NCBI GenBank assembly: GCA_965662365.1
Contig: CBFIHR010000005.1
Location: 1 to 64,000 of the forward strand
Reading direction: 5' to 3'
DNA length: 64,000 nt
Origin: CAWVWD01 sp965662365
GTDB lineage: Bacteria > Bacteroidota > Bacteroidia > Chitinophagales > Saprospiraceae
Positions 1 to 7,908 of the stretch are shown here, piece by piece (within the stretch, counting starts at the first letter, position 1; each line of letters opens with the position of its first letter). The translations under genes were made by a program, and so were the position numbers. The notes beneath the pieces are model-generated. The model was not told the DNA's origin, made no database searches, and worked only from the letters and a program-made list of their open reading frames with translations.

Positions 1-187
1 CGCTCAGCAATGATATTGCAACCCTCAGAAATGATATTGCAACCCTCAGAAATGACATTGCAACCCTCAGAAATGACATTGTAACGCTCAGAAATGACAT
101 TGCAACCCTTAGAAATGATATTGTAACGCTCAGAAATGATATTGTAACGCTCAGAAATGACATTGCAACGCTCAGAAATGACATTGT
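1..187. repeat. 21-bp tandem repeat, about nine copies
   Basis: The unit AAATGATATTGCAACCCTCAG recurs head to tail with point differences (GATATT/GACATT, GCAACC/GTAACG) and no spacers. The period is a multiple of three. It runs into the left edge, so the copy number is a minimum. Confidence 0.95.
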
Positions 188-206
188 CAAGTTTACTAAA
201 CCTTAA
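3..206 (+). CDS. 3' end of a coiled-coil heptad-repeat protein (partial, cut by left edge)
   Basis: Plus-strand frame 3 is open from the window edge to a TAA at 204-206 and reads about nine copies of the heptapeptide (A/V)TLRNDI, ending in KFTKP. Leu and Ile alternate with 4-3 spacing, the a/d pattern of a coiled coil, and the other positions are polar. The DNA is a 21-bp tandem repeat. In this frame most differences between copies are silent (GAT/GAC, ACC/ACG, CTC/CTT) or conservative (GCA/GTA, Ala/Val), whereas in the open minus-strand frames the same differences change Cys/Tyr, Arg/Gly and Glu/Lys. That favours plus-strand coding. The N-terminal part and start codon lie outside the window, so the family is unknown. 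Coding status is inference; the repeat could also be non-coding. Confidence 0.6.
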   Translation, partial: LSNDIATLRNDIATLRNDIATLRNDIVTLRNDIATLRNDIVTLRNDIVTLRNDIATLRNDIVKFTKP

Positions 207-224
207 AGGTTTTTAGTAAACTTG
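188..224. terminator. Long hairpin overlapping the stop codon of the repeat gene
   Basis: Arms CAAGTTTACTAAA (188-200) and TTTAGTAAACTTG (212-224) are perfectly complementary. The loop (201-211) can extend the pairing through AAACCTT/AAGGTTT. The stop codon of the upstream frame sits inside the structure. There is no long T-run after it, so it is either a weak terminator or an RNA 3'-end stabiliser. Confidence 0.5.
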
Positions 225-416
225 AATTACCCAAAAATCGAACTTCTTATATTTATAAAAATAATACCTTCAAAATATCTCGATATAGCGGCTGTAAGTT
301 TGCCGTTTCAATATTTGATAGAAATAAAGAAAATAAATAAGGCTGCTGCCAATAAAAGCACGATCGTCCATAGCTGCCCAAAGGCGGCTACGTCATTTCT
401 GCGGGACGTTAGTCCT

Positions 417-3047
417 CTAATTCCCACTTCTAAAACGAATCTGTTTCGGTACAAAAATCGCATCATCTTCCGTGTTTAATTTAAAGATTTCGACATCTTC
501 AAAAGTCAATTCGTTGATGCGTTCTGTGGTGCGTTCTTCTTTTTCTAAAGTTGCCAAACGTAGATTTTGATTCTTGACCGCTTCCGAAATTACGTTGCGA
601 ACCATACGAGCATTACCAAAGTATTTATCTCGATATTTATATTGGAAAGCTAAGTAATTTTTTAAATGTTCGGCTGCTGCTTCAGTTGGTTTAACACCTT
701 CATCTTTTAGCATTAAAGTAGCGATTTCGTATAAATCCGCTGGTTGATAATCTTCAAATTTCAAAACCTTATCGAAGCGAGAACGAAGCCCAGGATTAGC
801 TTTCATAAAGTTGTCCATATTTTGTGGATAACCTGCTACGAATACAAAAAACTCTCCACGGTAATCTTCCATTCTTTTTAATAATGTCTGGACGGCTTCG
901 TTACCATAATCACCTGAACTCCCGGCTTGTGTCAAGGCATACGCCTCGTCGATAAAGAGAACGCCGCCCATGGCTTCATCGACTTTTTCGGCAGTTTTAG
1001 TAGCCGTTTGACCAATGAAACCAGCAACAAGACCCTGTCTATCGGTTTCGACCATGTGCCCACGTTCGAGAACGCCCAAGGCTTTATAAATCTTTGTTAA
1101 AATACGAGCAACGGTCGTTTTTCCAGTACCCGGATTTCCAACAAAAACGGTATGTAAAAAGAATTTTTTAAGGACCTCCTTGTTTGTTTCTCGATAAAAC
1201 CGAACGAGTTTGACCAATTCTACGATTTGATCTTTGACGGTTTTCATACCGATTAATCGGTTTAGTTCCAATAAGGCTTCCGCCAATAATCGGTCATCAA
1301 CAGGAATTTTTGGTAACTGTTTTTGAGCTTGAATATCAATTTTTTCAACGTCCGATAGTTGTATTAATGAAAGTTCCTCATCACTTAATGTTCGAGGGCT
1401 TTCATTCGACATCACTCGAAGGCCTAAATGTACTTTTGCTTGTTCAATAATATCATAAACGAATCGAGCATTACCAAAACTTCTATCTCGGTTTCTGAAT
1501 GCTTCGGTGATGATTTCGTCAATTTTACCTTTTGCCTCGTCTGTCAATAGAACATTTTTTCGTTCACTTGCAATTTCTGTGATTGCGGATAATTCTTGTG
1601 GTAAATAATCGTCAAATTCAAAATACATTTTGAAACGAGATTTCAAACCAGGATTAGAATCCAAGAAGTGCTGCATTTCTTTCGGATAACCAGCCACAAT
1701 GACGGCCATATCACCCGCTCCATTCGACATTTCTTTTACCAGAATTTCAATGACTTCTCGACCAAAATCCTTGCTATCGTCATTTGAACGAGCCAAAGCG
1801 TAGGCTTCGTCAATAAACAAAACACCGCCACGAGCTTTCTCAATTGCATCTTTGACTTTTGGCGCAGTTTGTCCGATATATTCACCGACTAAATCAACTC
1901 TATCGACCTCATGTACATGACCTTTAGAGAGCAGCCCCATTTTTTTATAGAGTTTGCCCATCATACTCGCCACAGTCGTTTTTCCAGTTCCAGGGTTACC
2001 GATAAAGACCGAGTGCACATTGATTTTCTCTTCTTCAATAAAGCCTTTCTCTTTCCGTAATTGCAAAAATTGAATATATTGAGCGTGTTCTCGTACTCGT
2101 TTTTTAATGGATTTTAGACCGACCAAAGCATCAAGTTTACGCATTACATCTTCGAATGACTCGTTGAGTTCTGTTTCTTCGGAGTGTAGAATGACCGGCG
2201 CTTGTTGATTTGGTAATAGCACACCTGCTGCACCTTCGATATTTCTATCGGCTACCTTGAATGGAATTACAGCCAGCTGCTTATCCATAAAAACGACTTC
2301 CGCCGTATAATCATCTTCTCGCCAACAACCTTTCACATTCGACCCCCAGCCAGCGGTCAACCGAATCACTTTATCATTCTTTTCGACTCGATGCAATCGC
2401 ACAACCTGCCCTTTCAAATCCTTTGCACCATTAAAGAACTTGACGAAAACTTCGCACTGCCAACTTCGACCGATATTGTAATTATCAAACAACATTTCTA
2501 AGTAAATATAACGAGTTTCGTCACTCGAAAAAGTATGATAATAACTTCTATCCTTTACCGGAACATCATCGTACGATCCTTCATAGAGTTTTAAAGACTT
2601 GATGGCCATATATTCGTTTGGCTCGTCTAATTCATCTTTTCCAGGATCTTCAACATAAAAATATTTCGTGGCTACTTTTTGACCTTCAATCCATGCTTCC
2701 CAGTAGTATGCCCCTTTTTTCCAGAACGTACCGATTTTTCTGTTGCCCCAGCCTTCACGGATGTAAACGATATTATCATATTTGCTGACTTTTCGGTCAA
2801 ATGTTAGTTTGCAGAGTTCTTTGCGTCCTTTTTTCAAAGAAAAACACTTTAATTCTACATTGACATCCCAATCTTCTACGTCAAACAATTTATTATAAAA
2901 TGATAATTCTGCATAAATGTAAGTCGTGTCGTATCGGTCAAATACTTGACGATATTTTTTATAGTTATCCGCCAGCCATTCCGTAGAAGCGTAAACCTTG
3001 AGTTCTTTAAACTTGAATTTTGAAAAATTTGGATTGAATTGTGCCAT
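417..3047 (-). CDS. Double AAA+ ATPase of the CbxX/SpoVK type with two N-terminal beta-rich repeats
   Basis: An 876-residue protein with two AAA+ modules. Walker A GNPGTGKTT is near residues 346-354 and again near 635-643; Walker B GGVLFIDEAYAL is near 404 and again near 691. This is the CbxX/CfqX (SpoVK-like) class, typically hexameric ATPases that remodel protein complexes. Residues 1 to about 280 carry no ATPase motif but contain two related segments (about 10-130 and 145-270), each with a YIY element, charged strands and a GWG motif (REGWGN, TAGWGS). The layout is therefore two sensory or binding repeats followed by two ATPases. There is no signal peptide, so it is cytoplasmic. It stands alone, with unknown genes upstream. 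The target is not predictable from the sequence. The ATPase call is certain; any role beyond that is open. Confidence 0.9.
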   Translation of the reverse strand: MAQFNPNFSKFKFKELKVYASTEWLADNYKKYRQVFDRYDTTYIYAELSFYNKLFDVEDWDVNVELKCFSLKKGRKELCKLTFDRKVSKYDNIVYIREGWGNRKIGTFWKKGAYYWEAWIEGQKVATKYFYVEDPGKDELDEPNEYMAIKSLKLYEGSYDDVPVKDRSYYHTFSSDETRYIYLEMLFDNYNIGRSWQCEVFVKFFNGAKDLKGQVVRLHRVEKNDKVIRLTAGWGSNVKGCWREDDYTAEVVFMDKQLAVIPFKVADRNIEGAAGVLLPNQQAPVILHSEETELNESFEDVMRKLDALVGLKSIKKRVREHAQYIQFLQLRKEKGFIEEEKINVHSVFIGNPGTGKTTVASMMGKLYKKMGLLSKGHVHEVDRVDLVGEYIGQTAPKVKDAIEKARGGVLFIDEAYALARSNDDSKDFGREVIEILVKEMSNGAGDMAVIVAGYPKEMQHFLDSNPGLKSRFKMYFEFDDYLPQELSAITEIASERKNVLLTDEAKGKIDEIITEAFRNRDRSFGNARFVYDIIEQAKVHLGLRVMSNESPRTLSDEELSLIQLSDVEKIDIQAQKQLPKIPVDDRLLAEALLELNRLIGMKTVKDQIVELVKLVRFYRETNKEVLKKFFLHTVFVGNPGTGKTTVARILTKIYKALGVLERGHMVETDRQGLVAGFIGQTATKTAEKVDEAMGGVLFIDEAYALTQAGSSGDYGNEAVQTLLKRMEDYRGEFFVFVAGYPQNMDNFMKANPGLRSRFDKVLKFEDYQPADLYEIATLMLKDEGVKPTEAAAEHLKNYLAFQYKYRDKYFGNARMVRNVISEAVKNQNLRLATLEKEERTTERINELTFEDVEIFKLNTEDDAIFVPKQIRFRSGN

Positions 3048-3139
3048 TATTTTCTCTTTTGTAACATCACGATTATTTGTGATGTAATAACCATTTTGTT
3101 TAGGATCGCAATATCATCTTTTATCAAATAGACGATTAA

Positions 3140-3147
3140 CAAAAATA
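3140..3147 (-). promoter_or_regulatory. Candidate -7 box for the AAA+ ATPase gene
   Basis: CAAAAATA on the plus strand is TATTTTTG on the minus strand, a match to the bacteroidetal TAnnTTTG box. The -33 element is poor (CGAA at 3166-3169). It would give a leader of about 85 nt. Confidence 0.4.
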
Positions 3148-3241
3148 CAATTTTTTTCTCATAGACGAATCTGACGGGTAGTAATACCGTTATTTTTACA
3201 TTAAACTATTCCGTTTTAACATCTTTTGGCTGCCCAAAAAC

Positions 3242-3281
3242 AAAACGTTTATCCGATTTTAATTATCAGATAAACGCTTTT
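3242..3281 (-). terminator. Terminator after the 300-aa exported protein gene
   Basis: CGTTTATCCG (3246-3255) pairs with CAGATAAACG (3267-3276) with one wobble. On the minus strand the hairpin is followed by TTTTGTTTTTGG. It lies 60 bases past the stop of the upstream minus-strand gene. Confidence 0.6.
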
Positions 3282-3341
3282 GAAAATCTTAATCTATGAA
3301 TTGTAATATTAATAATTTTATTAAAATTGATGCTAATATTA

Positions 3342-4244
3342 CTAATTGATATCTGTTTCTTTTTCGATATTGACTTGATGACCCGATGGAATAACGGAAC
3401 GTCTTGATGCTTGAATCTTTTCTTGATCCTTCTCTAAGTCCATGTTTCCAGCAGGAATATTCATTTTATCTTTTTCCGAATTGACTTTACTTTTAGGAGT
3501 CTGCGAAAAAGTAGCAATTTGCCCTTTTTCTAACATTAGAGTGTGATACTGATCACTTCCTGTAATCCAGGCATTTTGAATTTGTATAATATCCGCTAAG
3601 TATTTATAACCAAATCCTGTTGTCCCTAAATTTTCATCTACCTGAGTATTTCCTAACACCAAATAACGTTTAATCATTTGACGGTAATTTTCACGGCTGA
3701 TGGTTTTAAGAGCAAAACCGTCTGTACCTTGTTTTTCCATGTAGTAATTATGTTTGTACCTTCGACTATTAATTTTGTTTGTTTCTAAGGTATAATAATT
3801 ATACAATGTAAGTTCTCCGTGGATTTCACGCTCTAAAAATACTTCTTTAGCGTCTCCTTGTATTGGTGATTTAGGGACTAATTTGTGGACATAAACGAAC
3901 CAGTGAGGCTCTACGGTATTTGTCATTTTATTAAACTTTTTGTACCGAAAAGCATATTCTGTGATATCACCGTCGGCAGGGTAATATTGAGTACGAATAC
4001 CGTCTTTATAAAAAACAACCGTTATTTCGTTATAAGTTGGATTAAAAAATTGAACTTCGCCAAAAATCGTATCATTCTGGCTTGCTGTTACAATAAAACC
4101 CGGATAGATTTGCAGCTTTTCTTTTTCTGCTTGTGTCAATCCACAAATTGATCTTTGGGCAGAAACCGTTGATATCGAGGCTATTAGCAAAACCGCTAAT
4201 ATGAAGTAATTATGCAATTTTAAATAAGTAGTTCTTGTTTTCAT
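3342..4244 (-). CDS. Exported protein of unknown function
   Basis: I do not recognise this 300-residue protein. The N-terminus (KLHNYFILAVLLIASISTVSAQ) is a clear Sec signal peptide with cleavage expected after about residue 29, so the mature protein is periplasmic or surface-exposed. The body is mixed charged/aromatic with many Tyr (YYPADGD, YNYYTLE, HNYYME), giving a beta-rich look. The last 60 residues are Lys/Glu-rich and probably disordered. No catalytic motif and no T9SS C-terminal signal was seen. It is transcribed alone, away from the lipoprotein gene at 4501, with a terminator of its own. Confidence 0.75.
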   Translation of the reverse strand: MKTRTTYLKLHNYFILAVLLIASISTVSAQRSICGLTQAEKEKLQIYPGFIVTASQNDTIFGEVQFFNPTYNEITVVFYKDGIRTQYYPADGDITEYAFRYKKFNKMTNTVEPHWFVYVHKLVPKSPIQGDAKEVFLEREIHGELTLYNYYTLETNKINSRRYKHNYYMEKQGTDGFALKTISRENYRQMIKRYLVLGNTQVDENLGTTGFGYKYLADIIQIQNAWITGSDQYHTLMLEKGQIATFSQTPKSKVNSEKDKMNIPAGNMDLEKDQEKIQASRRSVIPSGHQVNIEKETDIN

Positions 4245-4500
4245 AATAAAATTTATTTTCTGATTTGTAGAATTATAAGTTAATTGTGTAATGTTTATTT
4301 TTTAGGTGTTTAAGGGGATTTACTTTTTTAAATAAAGAATCATCATGTAACGCTCAATATCAAGAAGCAAGCCATAACAGACTTATATCAATACGATGAT
4401 ATCATTTTATATAAATATTTTTTCTGTTAAATTAATGTATTTATTAATATGAAAAATAGTGTAACCGATTAAACGTTATTTGAATAATTAAAAAAAATTA

Positions 4501-4917
4501 ATGAGTCGATATTTATTTTATGCTATCGTAATAATTACGCTGGGGAGTTGTCAAGTAAAACCAAAAGCAATCAGTGACGTAAAGGGAAGGACTTGTCAGG
4601 AGTTAAAAACAGGTACATTCAAAATTAAACACAAATTATTCGGAATGGAAACTTTGATTGTTCGGAGCGACTCTATTCAAACAGAAACGACGGAATTTAG
4701 CGGGACCTCGTTTAAGTTTACATATAATGTGAGGTGGCTAAATGACTGTATGTACGAACTCACACCGAATCCTTATTTTCAAAATGATATGGATTTGACG
4801 GGTGAACGGATGATTGTTAAAATAAATAAAGTGGAAGGAAATACACTGTATTATCGAACATATCGAAACGGCAGCCGACTGCGTTCTCATGCTCGTAAGA
4901 TGATGATTATAGACTAA
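4501..4917 (+). CDS. Small lipoprotein of unknown function
   Basis: A 138-residue protein with a short hydrophobic N-terminus ending in the lipobox ITLGSC (Cys17), so it is predicted to be lipidated in the envelope. The mature part is a compact alternating-strand domain with two further cysteines (RTCQEL and NDCMYEL) that could pair. The segment TGTFKIKHKLFG...TETTEF resembles small beta-barrel lipoproteins but no named family is recognised. It is divergent from the exported protein at 3342-4244. No promoter box was found in the AT-rich gap. Confidence 0.7.
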   Translation: MSRYLFYAIVIITLGSCQVKPKAISDVKGRTCQELKTGTFKIKHKLFGMETLIVRSDSIQTETTEFSGTSFKFTYNVRWLNDCMYELTPNPYFQNDMDLTGERMIVKINKVEGNTLYYRTYRNGSRLRSHARKMMIID

Positions 4918-5173
4918 AATATGATTCTTGTACGAGTAGGTATTCCTGATGATTTCATTATTAAAATTGATTATATTATTAGCGATAGATGATCTTATCG
5001 AAGGTGTCCGAAAGGTAAAGGATTTTAGGCAAAAATTTTTTATATCACAAAAGTTGATGTTTTGAGGTGTTTTTTCCTATTAAATTTTAAATTATAGGTT
5101 GTGAACATTTGAAATTCATAAAATAAACATTTATCTTTGCAGCCGAATTTTTATAAGAAACTAATTTACAATC
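4918..5173. other. Intergenic region carrying the rpmE2 promoter
   Basis: A 256-base AT-rich gap. Apart from the promoter at 5108-5139 nothing recognisable was seen. Confidence 0.5.
5108..5139 (+). promoter_or_regulatory. Promoter of rpmE2 (bacteroidetal type)
   Basis: TTTG at 5108-5111, a 20-nt spacer, then TATCTTTG at 5132-5139. This fits the published Bacteroidota consensus TTTG/TAnnTTTG exactly. The start codon is 34 nt further on. Confidence 0.75.
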
Positions 5174-5428
5174 ATGAAAAAAGATATTCATCCAAAGGAA
5201 TACCGTAAAGTTGTTTTTAGAGACCTTTCTACAGGTGATGAGTTTATGACAAAGTCATCAGCACCGAGTAAAGAAACAGTGACGTTTGAGGGCGAAGAGT
5301 ATCCGTTGGTAAAAGTGGAAATCTCAAGCTACTCGCATCCATTTTATACTGGTAAAATGAAATTCGTTGATACAGCGGGTCGTATTGATAAATTCAACAA
5401 AAAATTCGCAAAATTTGCTAAGAAGTAG
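5174..5428 (+). CDS. rpmE2: 50S ribosomal protein L31 type B
   Basis: The 84-residue sequence starts MKKDIHPKEYRKVVFRD and contains SYSHPFYTGK, both diagnostic of the L31 family. It lacks the CxxC zinc-ribbon cysteines of type A L31, so it is the zinc-independent type B form. It acts in the large ribosomal subunit at the subunit interface. It is monocistronic, with a strong upstream promoter and a strong terminator directly downstream. The length is normal for the family. Confidence 0.97.
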   Translation: MKKDIHPKEYRKVVFRDLSTGDEFMTKSSAPSKETVTFEGEEYPLVKVEISSYSHPFYTGKMKFVDTAGRIDKFNKKFAKFAKK

Positions 5429-5460
5429 TCAGCAGATTTTTGTGCAAAGCATACATTTAC

Positions 5461-5500
5461 AAAAAGTTTCGGCTATCTTTAGTCGAAACTTTTTTATTTT
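5461..5500 (+). terminator. Intrinsic terminator of rpmE2
   Basis: AAAAAGTTTCGGCT (5461-5474) pairs with AGTCGAAACTTTTT (5481-5494) with one wobble and a 6-nt loop, followed by T-rich sequence. Confidence 0.85.
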
Positions 5501-5563
5501 TAGTGATTAGCCTCAAATACTCGGAGGTGATTAGTTCTAATCTCAAAATATTTACCACTAATT

Positions 5564-6742
5564 ATGAATATTATTCTATTTGATACGGAAAAGCGAACGA
5601 ATCTTTTACCACTGACTTTCACTCGTCCTGTAGCGGATTTACGAATTGGGATTTTAAAATTATCCGAAAAATGGAAAAAGTATTTGAATGCTGCTGTTTC
5701 TTATAAAACGGTCGATTATTTAGCTACTAAATTTTCGATGACGCTTTCAGAAAAAAACTATTGGATTGATGGCTCAATTGTCGTAAACAGCATTTTGGCA
5801 GAAGAAGTGAGCAACCTAAAAGAGCAAGAAGTTCTAACCTTTAATGATGCTGTGATTGCTTATATATCTGATGTAGAGCTTACGGATTTTGCTAATTTTG
5901 AAAAAATAGAAACGAGTGCTAATCCGATTCAAATCAATCATTCTTGGGATATTTTTGCGAATAATAATAGAGCAATTGAGGAAGATTTTCAATTTTTGAC
6001 TAAAGATCGAACTTCAGCGGATATTAGTGATACAAACCGGATTATTGGCGACGAAAGTCGTTTGTTTGTAGAGGAAGGGGTTGATATGGAATGTGCGACG
6101 TTGAACACGAAAGCTGGTGTTATTTACATTGGTAAAGACGTAACGATTTTGGAAGGTTGTCTGGTGAGAGGCGCATTGGCAATGAACGAAGGTTCGTTGC
6201 TGAAAATGGGGGCAAAAATCTATGGTGCGACAACGCTGGGGAAATATGCGAAAATTGGTGGTGAAGTGAATAACTCTGTGATTTACGACTATTCTAACAA
6301 AGGTCATGAGGGATTTTTAGGTAATTCTGTATTGGGTGAATGGTGTAACTTGGGGGCAGACACTAATAATTCTAACCTGAAAAATAATTATCAACCTGTC
6401 AAATTATGGGATTATAACACTGGTCGTTTTACCAAAACAGGATTACAGTTTTGTGGCTTGATAATGGGCGATCATTCAAAGTCGGGAATCAATACGATGT
6501 TTAATACCGGTACAGTCGTTGGCGTTGCTGCAAATGTATTTGGTGCAGATTATCCTCGTAATTTTATCCCGTCGTTCTCTTGGGGAATTACTCATAGTCA
6601 GACTTTTAGAATGAAGCAAGTTCTGGAAATGGCGGCGGCAATGATGGGCAGACGAAATATTCCTTTAACAGAAGTAGATGTTACGATTTTAGAAGATGTG
6701 TTGACAATGACCGCAAAGTATAGAACTTGGGAAAAAGACTAA
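5564..6742 (+). CDS. GlmU-like sugar nucleotidyltransferase/acyltransferase
   Basis: A 392-residue protein of the Bacteroidota-type GlmU family, which differs from classical GlmU. The N-terminus (MNIILFDTEKR, LLPLTFTRPVADLRIGI) is the family signature and forms a divergent nucleotidyltransferase-like domain to about residue 180. From about 185 to 350 there is a left-handed beta-helix of hexapeptide repeats (IYIGKDVTILEGCLVRG, AKIYGATTLGKYAKIGGEV, NTMFNTGTVVG) as in acyltransferases. The likely role is UDP-GlcNAc supply for peptidoglycan and lipid A, in the cytoplasm; this follows from the family and is not shown by active-site residues I can verify. It is monocistronic. Confidence 0.88.
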   Translation: MNIILFDTEKRTNLLPLTFTRPVADLRIGILKLSEKWKKYLNAAVSYKTVDYLATKFSMTLSEKNYWIDGSIVVNSILAEEVSNLKEQEVLTFNDAVIAYISDVELTDFANFEKIETSANPIQINHSWDIFANNNRAIEEDFQFLTKDRTSADISDTNRIIGDESRLFVEEGVDMECATLNTKAGVIYIGKDVTILEGCLVRGALAMNEGSLLKMGAKIYGATTLGKYAKIGGEVNNSVIYDYSNKGHEGFLGNSVLGEWCNLGADTNNSNLKNNYQPVKLWDYNTGRFTKTGLQFCGLIMGDHSKSGINTMFNTGTVVGVAANVFGADYPRNFIPSFSWGITHSQTFRMKQVLEMAAAMMGRRNIPLTEVDVTILEDVLTMTAKYRTWEKD

Positions 6743-6768
6743 ATATCATCAAATGCGACTAAAAAAAA

Positions 6769-6797
6769 GACGCAAAGTAGGCGATCTACTTTGCGTC
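6769..6797 (-). terminator. Terminator between convergent glmU-like and sigma genes
   Basis: GACGCAAAGTAG (6769-6780) and CTACTTTGCGTC (6786-6797) form a perfect 12-bp stem with a 5-nt loop. The A-run at 6761-6768 becomes a T-run on the minus strand, so it mainly ends the sigma factor transcript; it could also stop the plus-strand one. Confidence 0.85.
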
Positions 6798-6855
6798 AAT
6801 ATCTTACATATATAAATTCAATAAAATTAAAATATATTCAACAATAGGACGAATC

Positions 6856-7380
6856 CTAAGCCTTTAAAACAATATCACCGTAACGAGCATGAATTGATTC
6901 TTTTAATGCTTTTCTTGCAAAAAAGATTCTGCTTTTGACTGTTCCTAACGGCAGCGCTAATTTCTCCGCAATTTCCTGGTATTTGAAACCTTCATAGTGC
7001 ATCATGAAAGGAATCTTGATACCGTCATCTAATTTCGAAATCATACCCTGCAATTCTTTCATTAAAATATTAGCTTCTCCAGAGTTTGCAATTACATTTT
7101 TTCCTGAGTTGATGTAATACATATTTTCCGTTGAATCAATAATTGTATTGGCTTTTACTTTTTTACGATAATTGTTAATGAAGATGTTTTTCATAATCGT
7201 GAAGAGCCAAGCTTTGAAATTTGTTCCAGGTCTGAACTTTTCACGGTTCGTCATTGCACGATATGCTGTTTCTTGAAATAAATCTTTTGCTTCCTCTGAG
7301 TTCTTCGTCAAGTTGTAAGCGAAGGAATGAAGCACAGAAGACATTTTGTTGAAGTTATTATCGAATTCGTAAGTTGACAT
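6856..7380 (-). CDS. ECF-type RNA polymerase sigma factor
   Basis: A 174-residue sigma-70 family protein with region 2 (FAYNLTKNSEEAKDLFQET and FKAWLFTIMKNIFINNYRKK) and region 4 (YEGFKYQEIAEKLALPLGTVKSRIFFARKAL, a helix-turn-helix). It belongs to an ECF group conserved across Bacteroidota that, from memory, resembles Porphyromonas gingivalis SigP, reported to work with PorX; orthology was not tested. I chose the ATG at 7380, not the upstream possibility at 7482, because MSTYEFDNN starts the conserved part and because the promoter (7441-7472) lies inside the longer frame. No anti-sigma gene is adjacent. The upstream region carries many TTTGTTnAAC-like half-sites, so transcription is probably controlled there. 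Confidence 0.93.
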   Translation of the reverse strand: MSTYEFDNNFNKMSSVLHSFAYNLTKNSEEAKDLFQETAYRAMTNREKFRPGTNFKAWLFTIMKNIFINNYRKKVKANTIIDSTENMYYINSGKNVIANSGEANILMKELQGMISKLDDGIKIPFMMHYEGFKYQEIAEKLALPLGTVKSRIFFARKALKESIHARYGDIVLKA

Positions 7381-7430
7381 GATGTATATATTTTTATATG
7401 AAAGTTGAATTGAATTATATTTTTTGTCGT

Positions 7431-7818
7431 TTTGTTTAAACAAATGTATACATAAGTTCAACAAAAAACAAAGTTTTATCAAATTTTTGTTGAGTCATTA
7501 GTATGAAAAAGTTCAACAAGAAATCACACCTTTACCTTTATCTATTGATATACAGTTACTTATGTCTAAATTTCGAGTCGTTTTTGGGTTTCAATATTTT
7601 TTGAAAGTTCGTATTTCTTATTTATTTTTAACATTTTGTTAAGATTTAATGTGATAAAAATCATTTTGATTCCTACTTTTTATAATGAGTTAGCGGTAAT
7701 TCTTGGTTATGAATGGTATTTTGTTGAACGAATAGTTAAACAAAAATAATTTTGTAAAGAGGTGAGGTATTTAGAAGGTGATTGCTATAGATTTTGTTTA
7801 ACTATGCTTAAACAAAAT
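7431..7818. promoter_or_regulatory. Cluster of TTTGTT(T/G)AAC-type dyads between the sigma and hydrolase genes
   Basis: Four dyads share one half-site. TTTGTTTAAACAAA is at 7431-7444. TCAACAAAAA (7458-7467) faces TTTTTGTTGA (7484-7493). TTTTGTTGAAC (7719-7729) faces GTTAAACAAAA (7735-7745) over 5 nt. ATTTTGTTTAA (7791-7801) faces TTAAACAAAAT (7808-7818) over 6 nt. A lone GTTCAACAAG is at 7511-7520. The first two sites overlap the sigma promoter. They look like operators for a dimeric regulator that is not encoded next to them. Confidence 0.6.
7441..7472 (-). promoter_or_regulatory. Promoter of the ECF sigma factor gene
   Basis: On the minus strand TTTG (plus 7469-7472), a 20-nt spacer, and TACATTTG (plus 7441-7448) match the bacteroidetal consensus. 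The start codon is about 60 nt downstream. The palindrome TTTGTTTAAACAAA (7431-7444) overlaps the -7 box and presumed start site. Confidence 0.7.
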
Positions 7819-7908
7819 ATATAATGGTTCTTTTATTCCCTTTTTAGTTGAAAAAAGTTGCCTAAGAAGTTATCTAAAAAATCATTAAAAAACCAGTACA
7901 TTTACAGC

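Noticed and set aside
1..187. CRISPR array or minus-strand gene in the 21-bp repeats
   Set aside because: Units are contiguous with no spacers. The minus-strand frames (e.g. VISERYN type) are open but differences between copies are non-silent there.
222..479. 85-residue plus-strand frame
   Set aside because: It overlaps the 3' end of the AAA+ gene in antisense, has no family likeness and lies over a hairpin.
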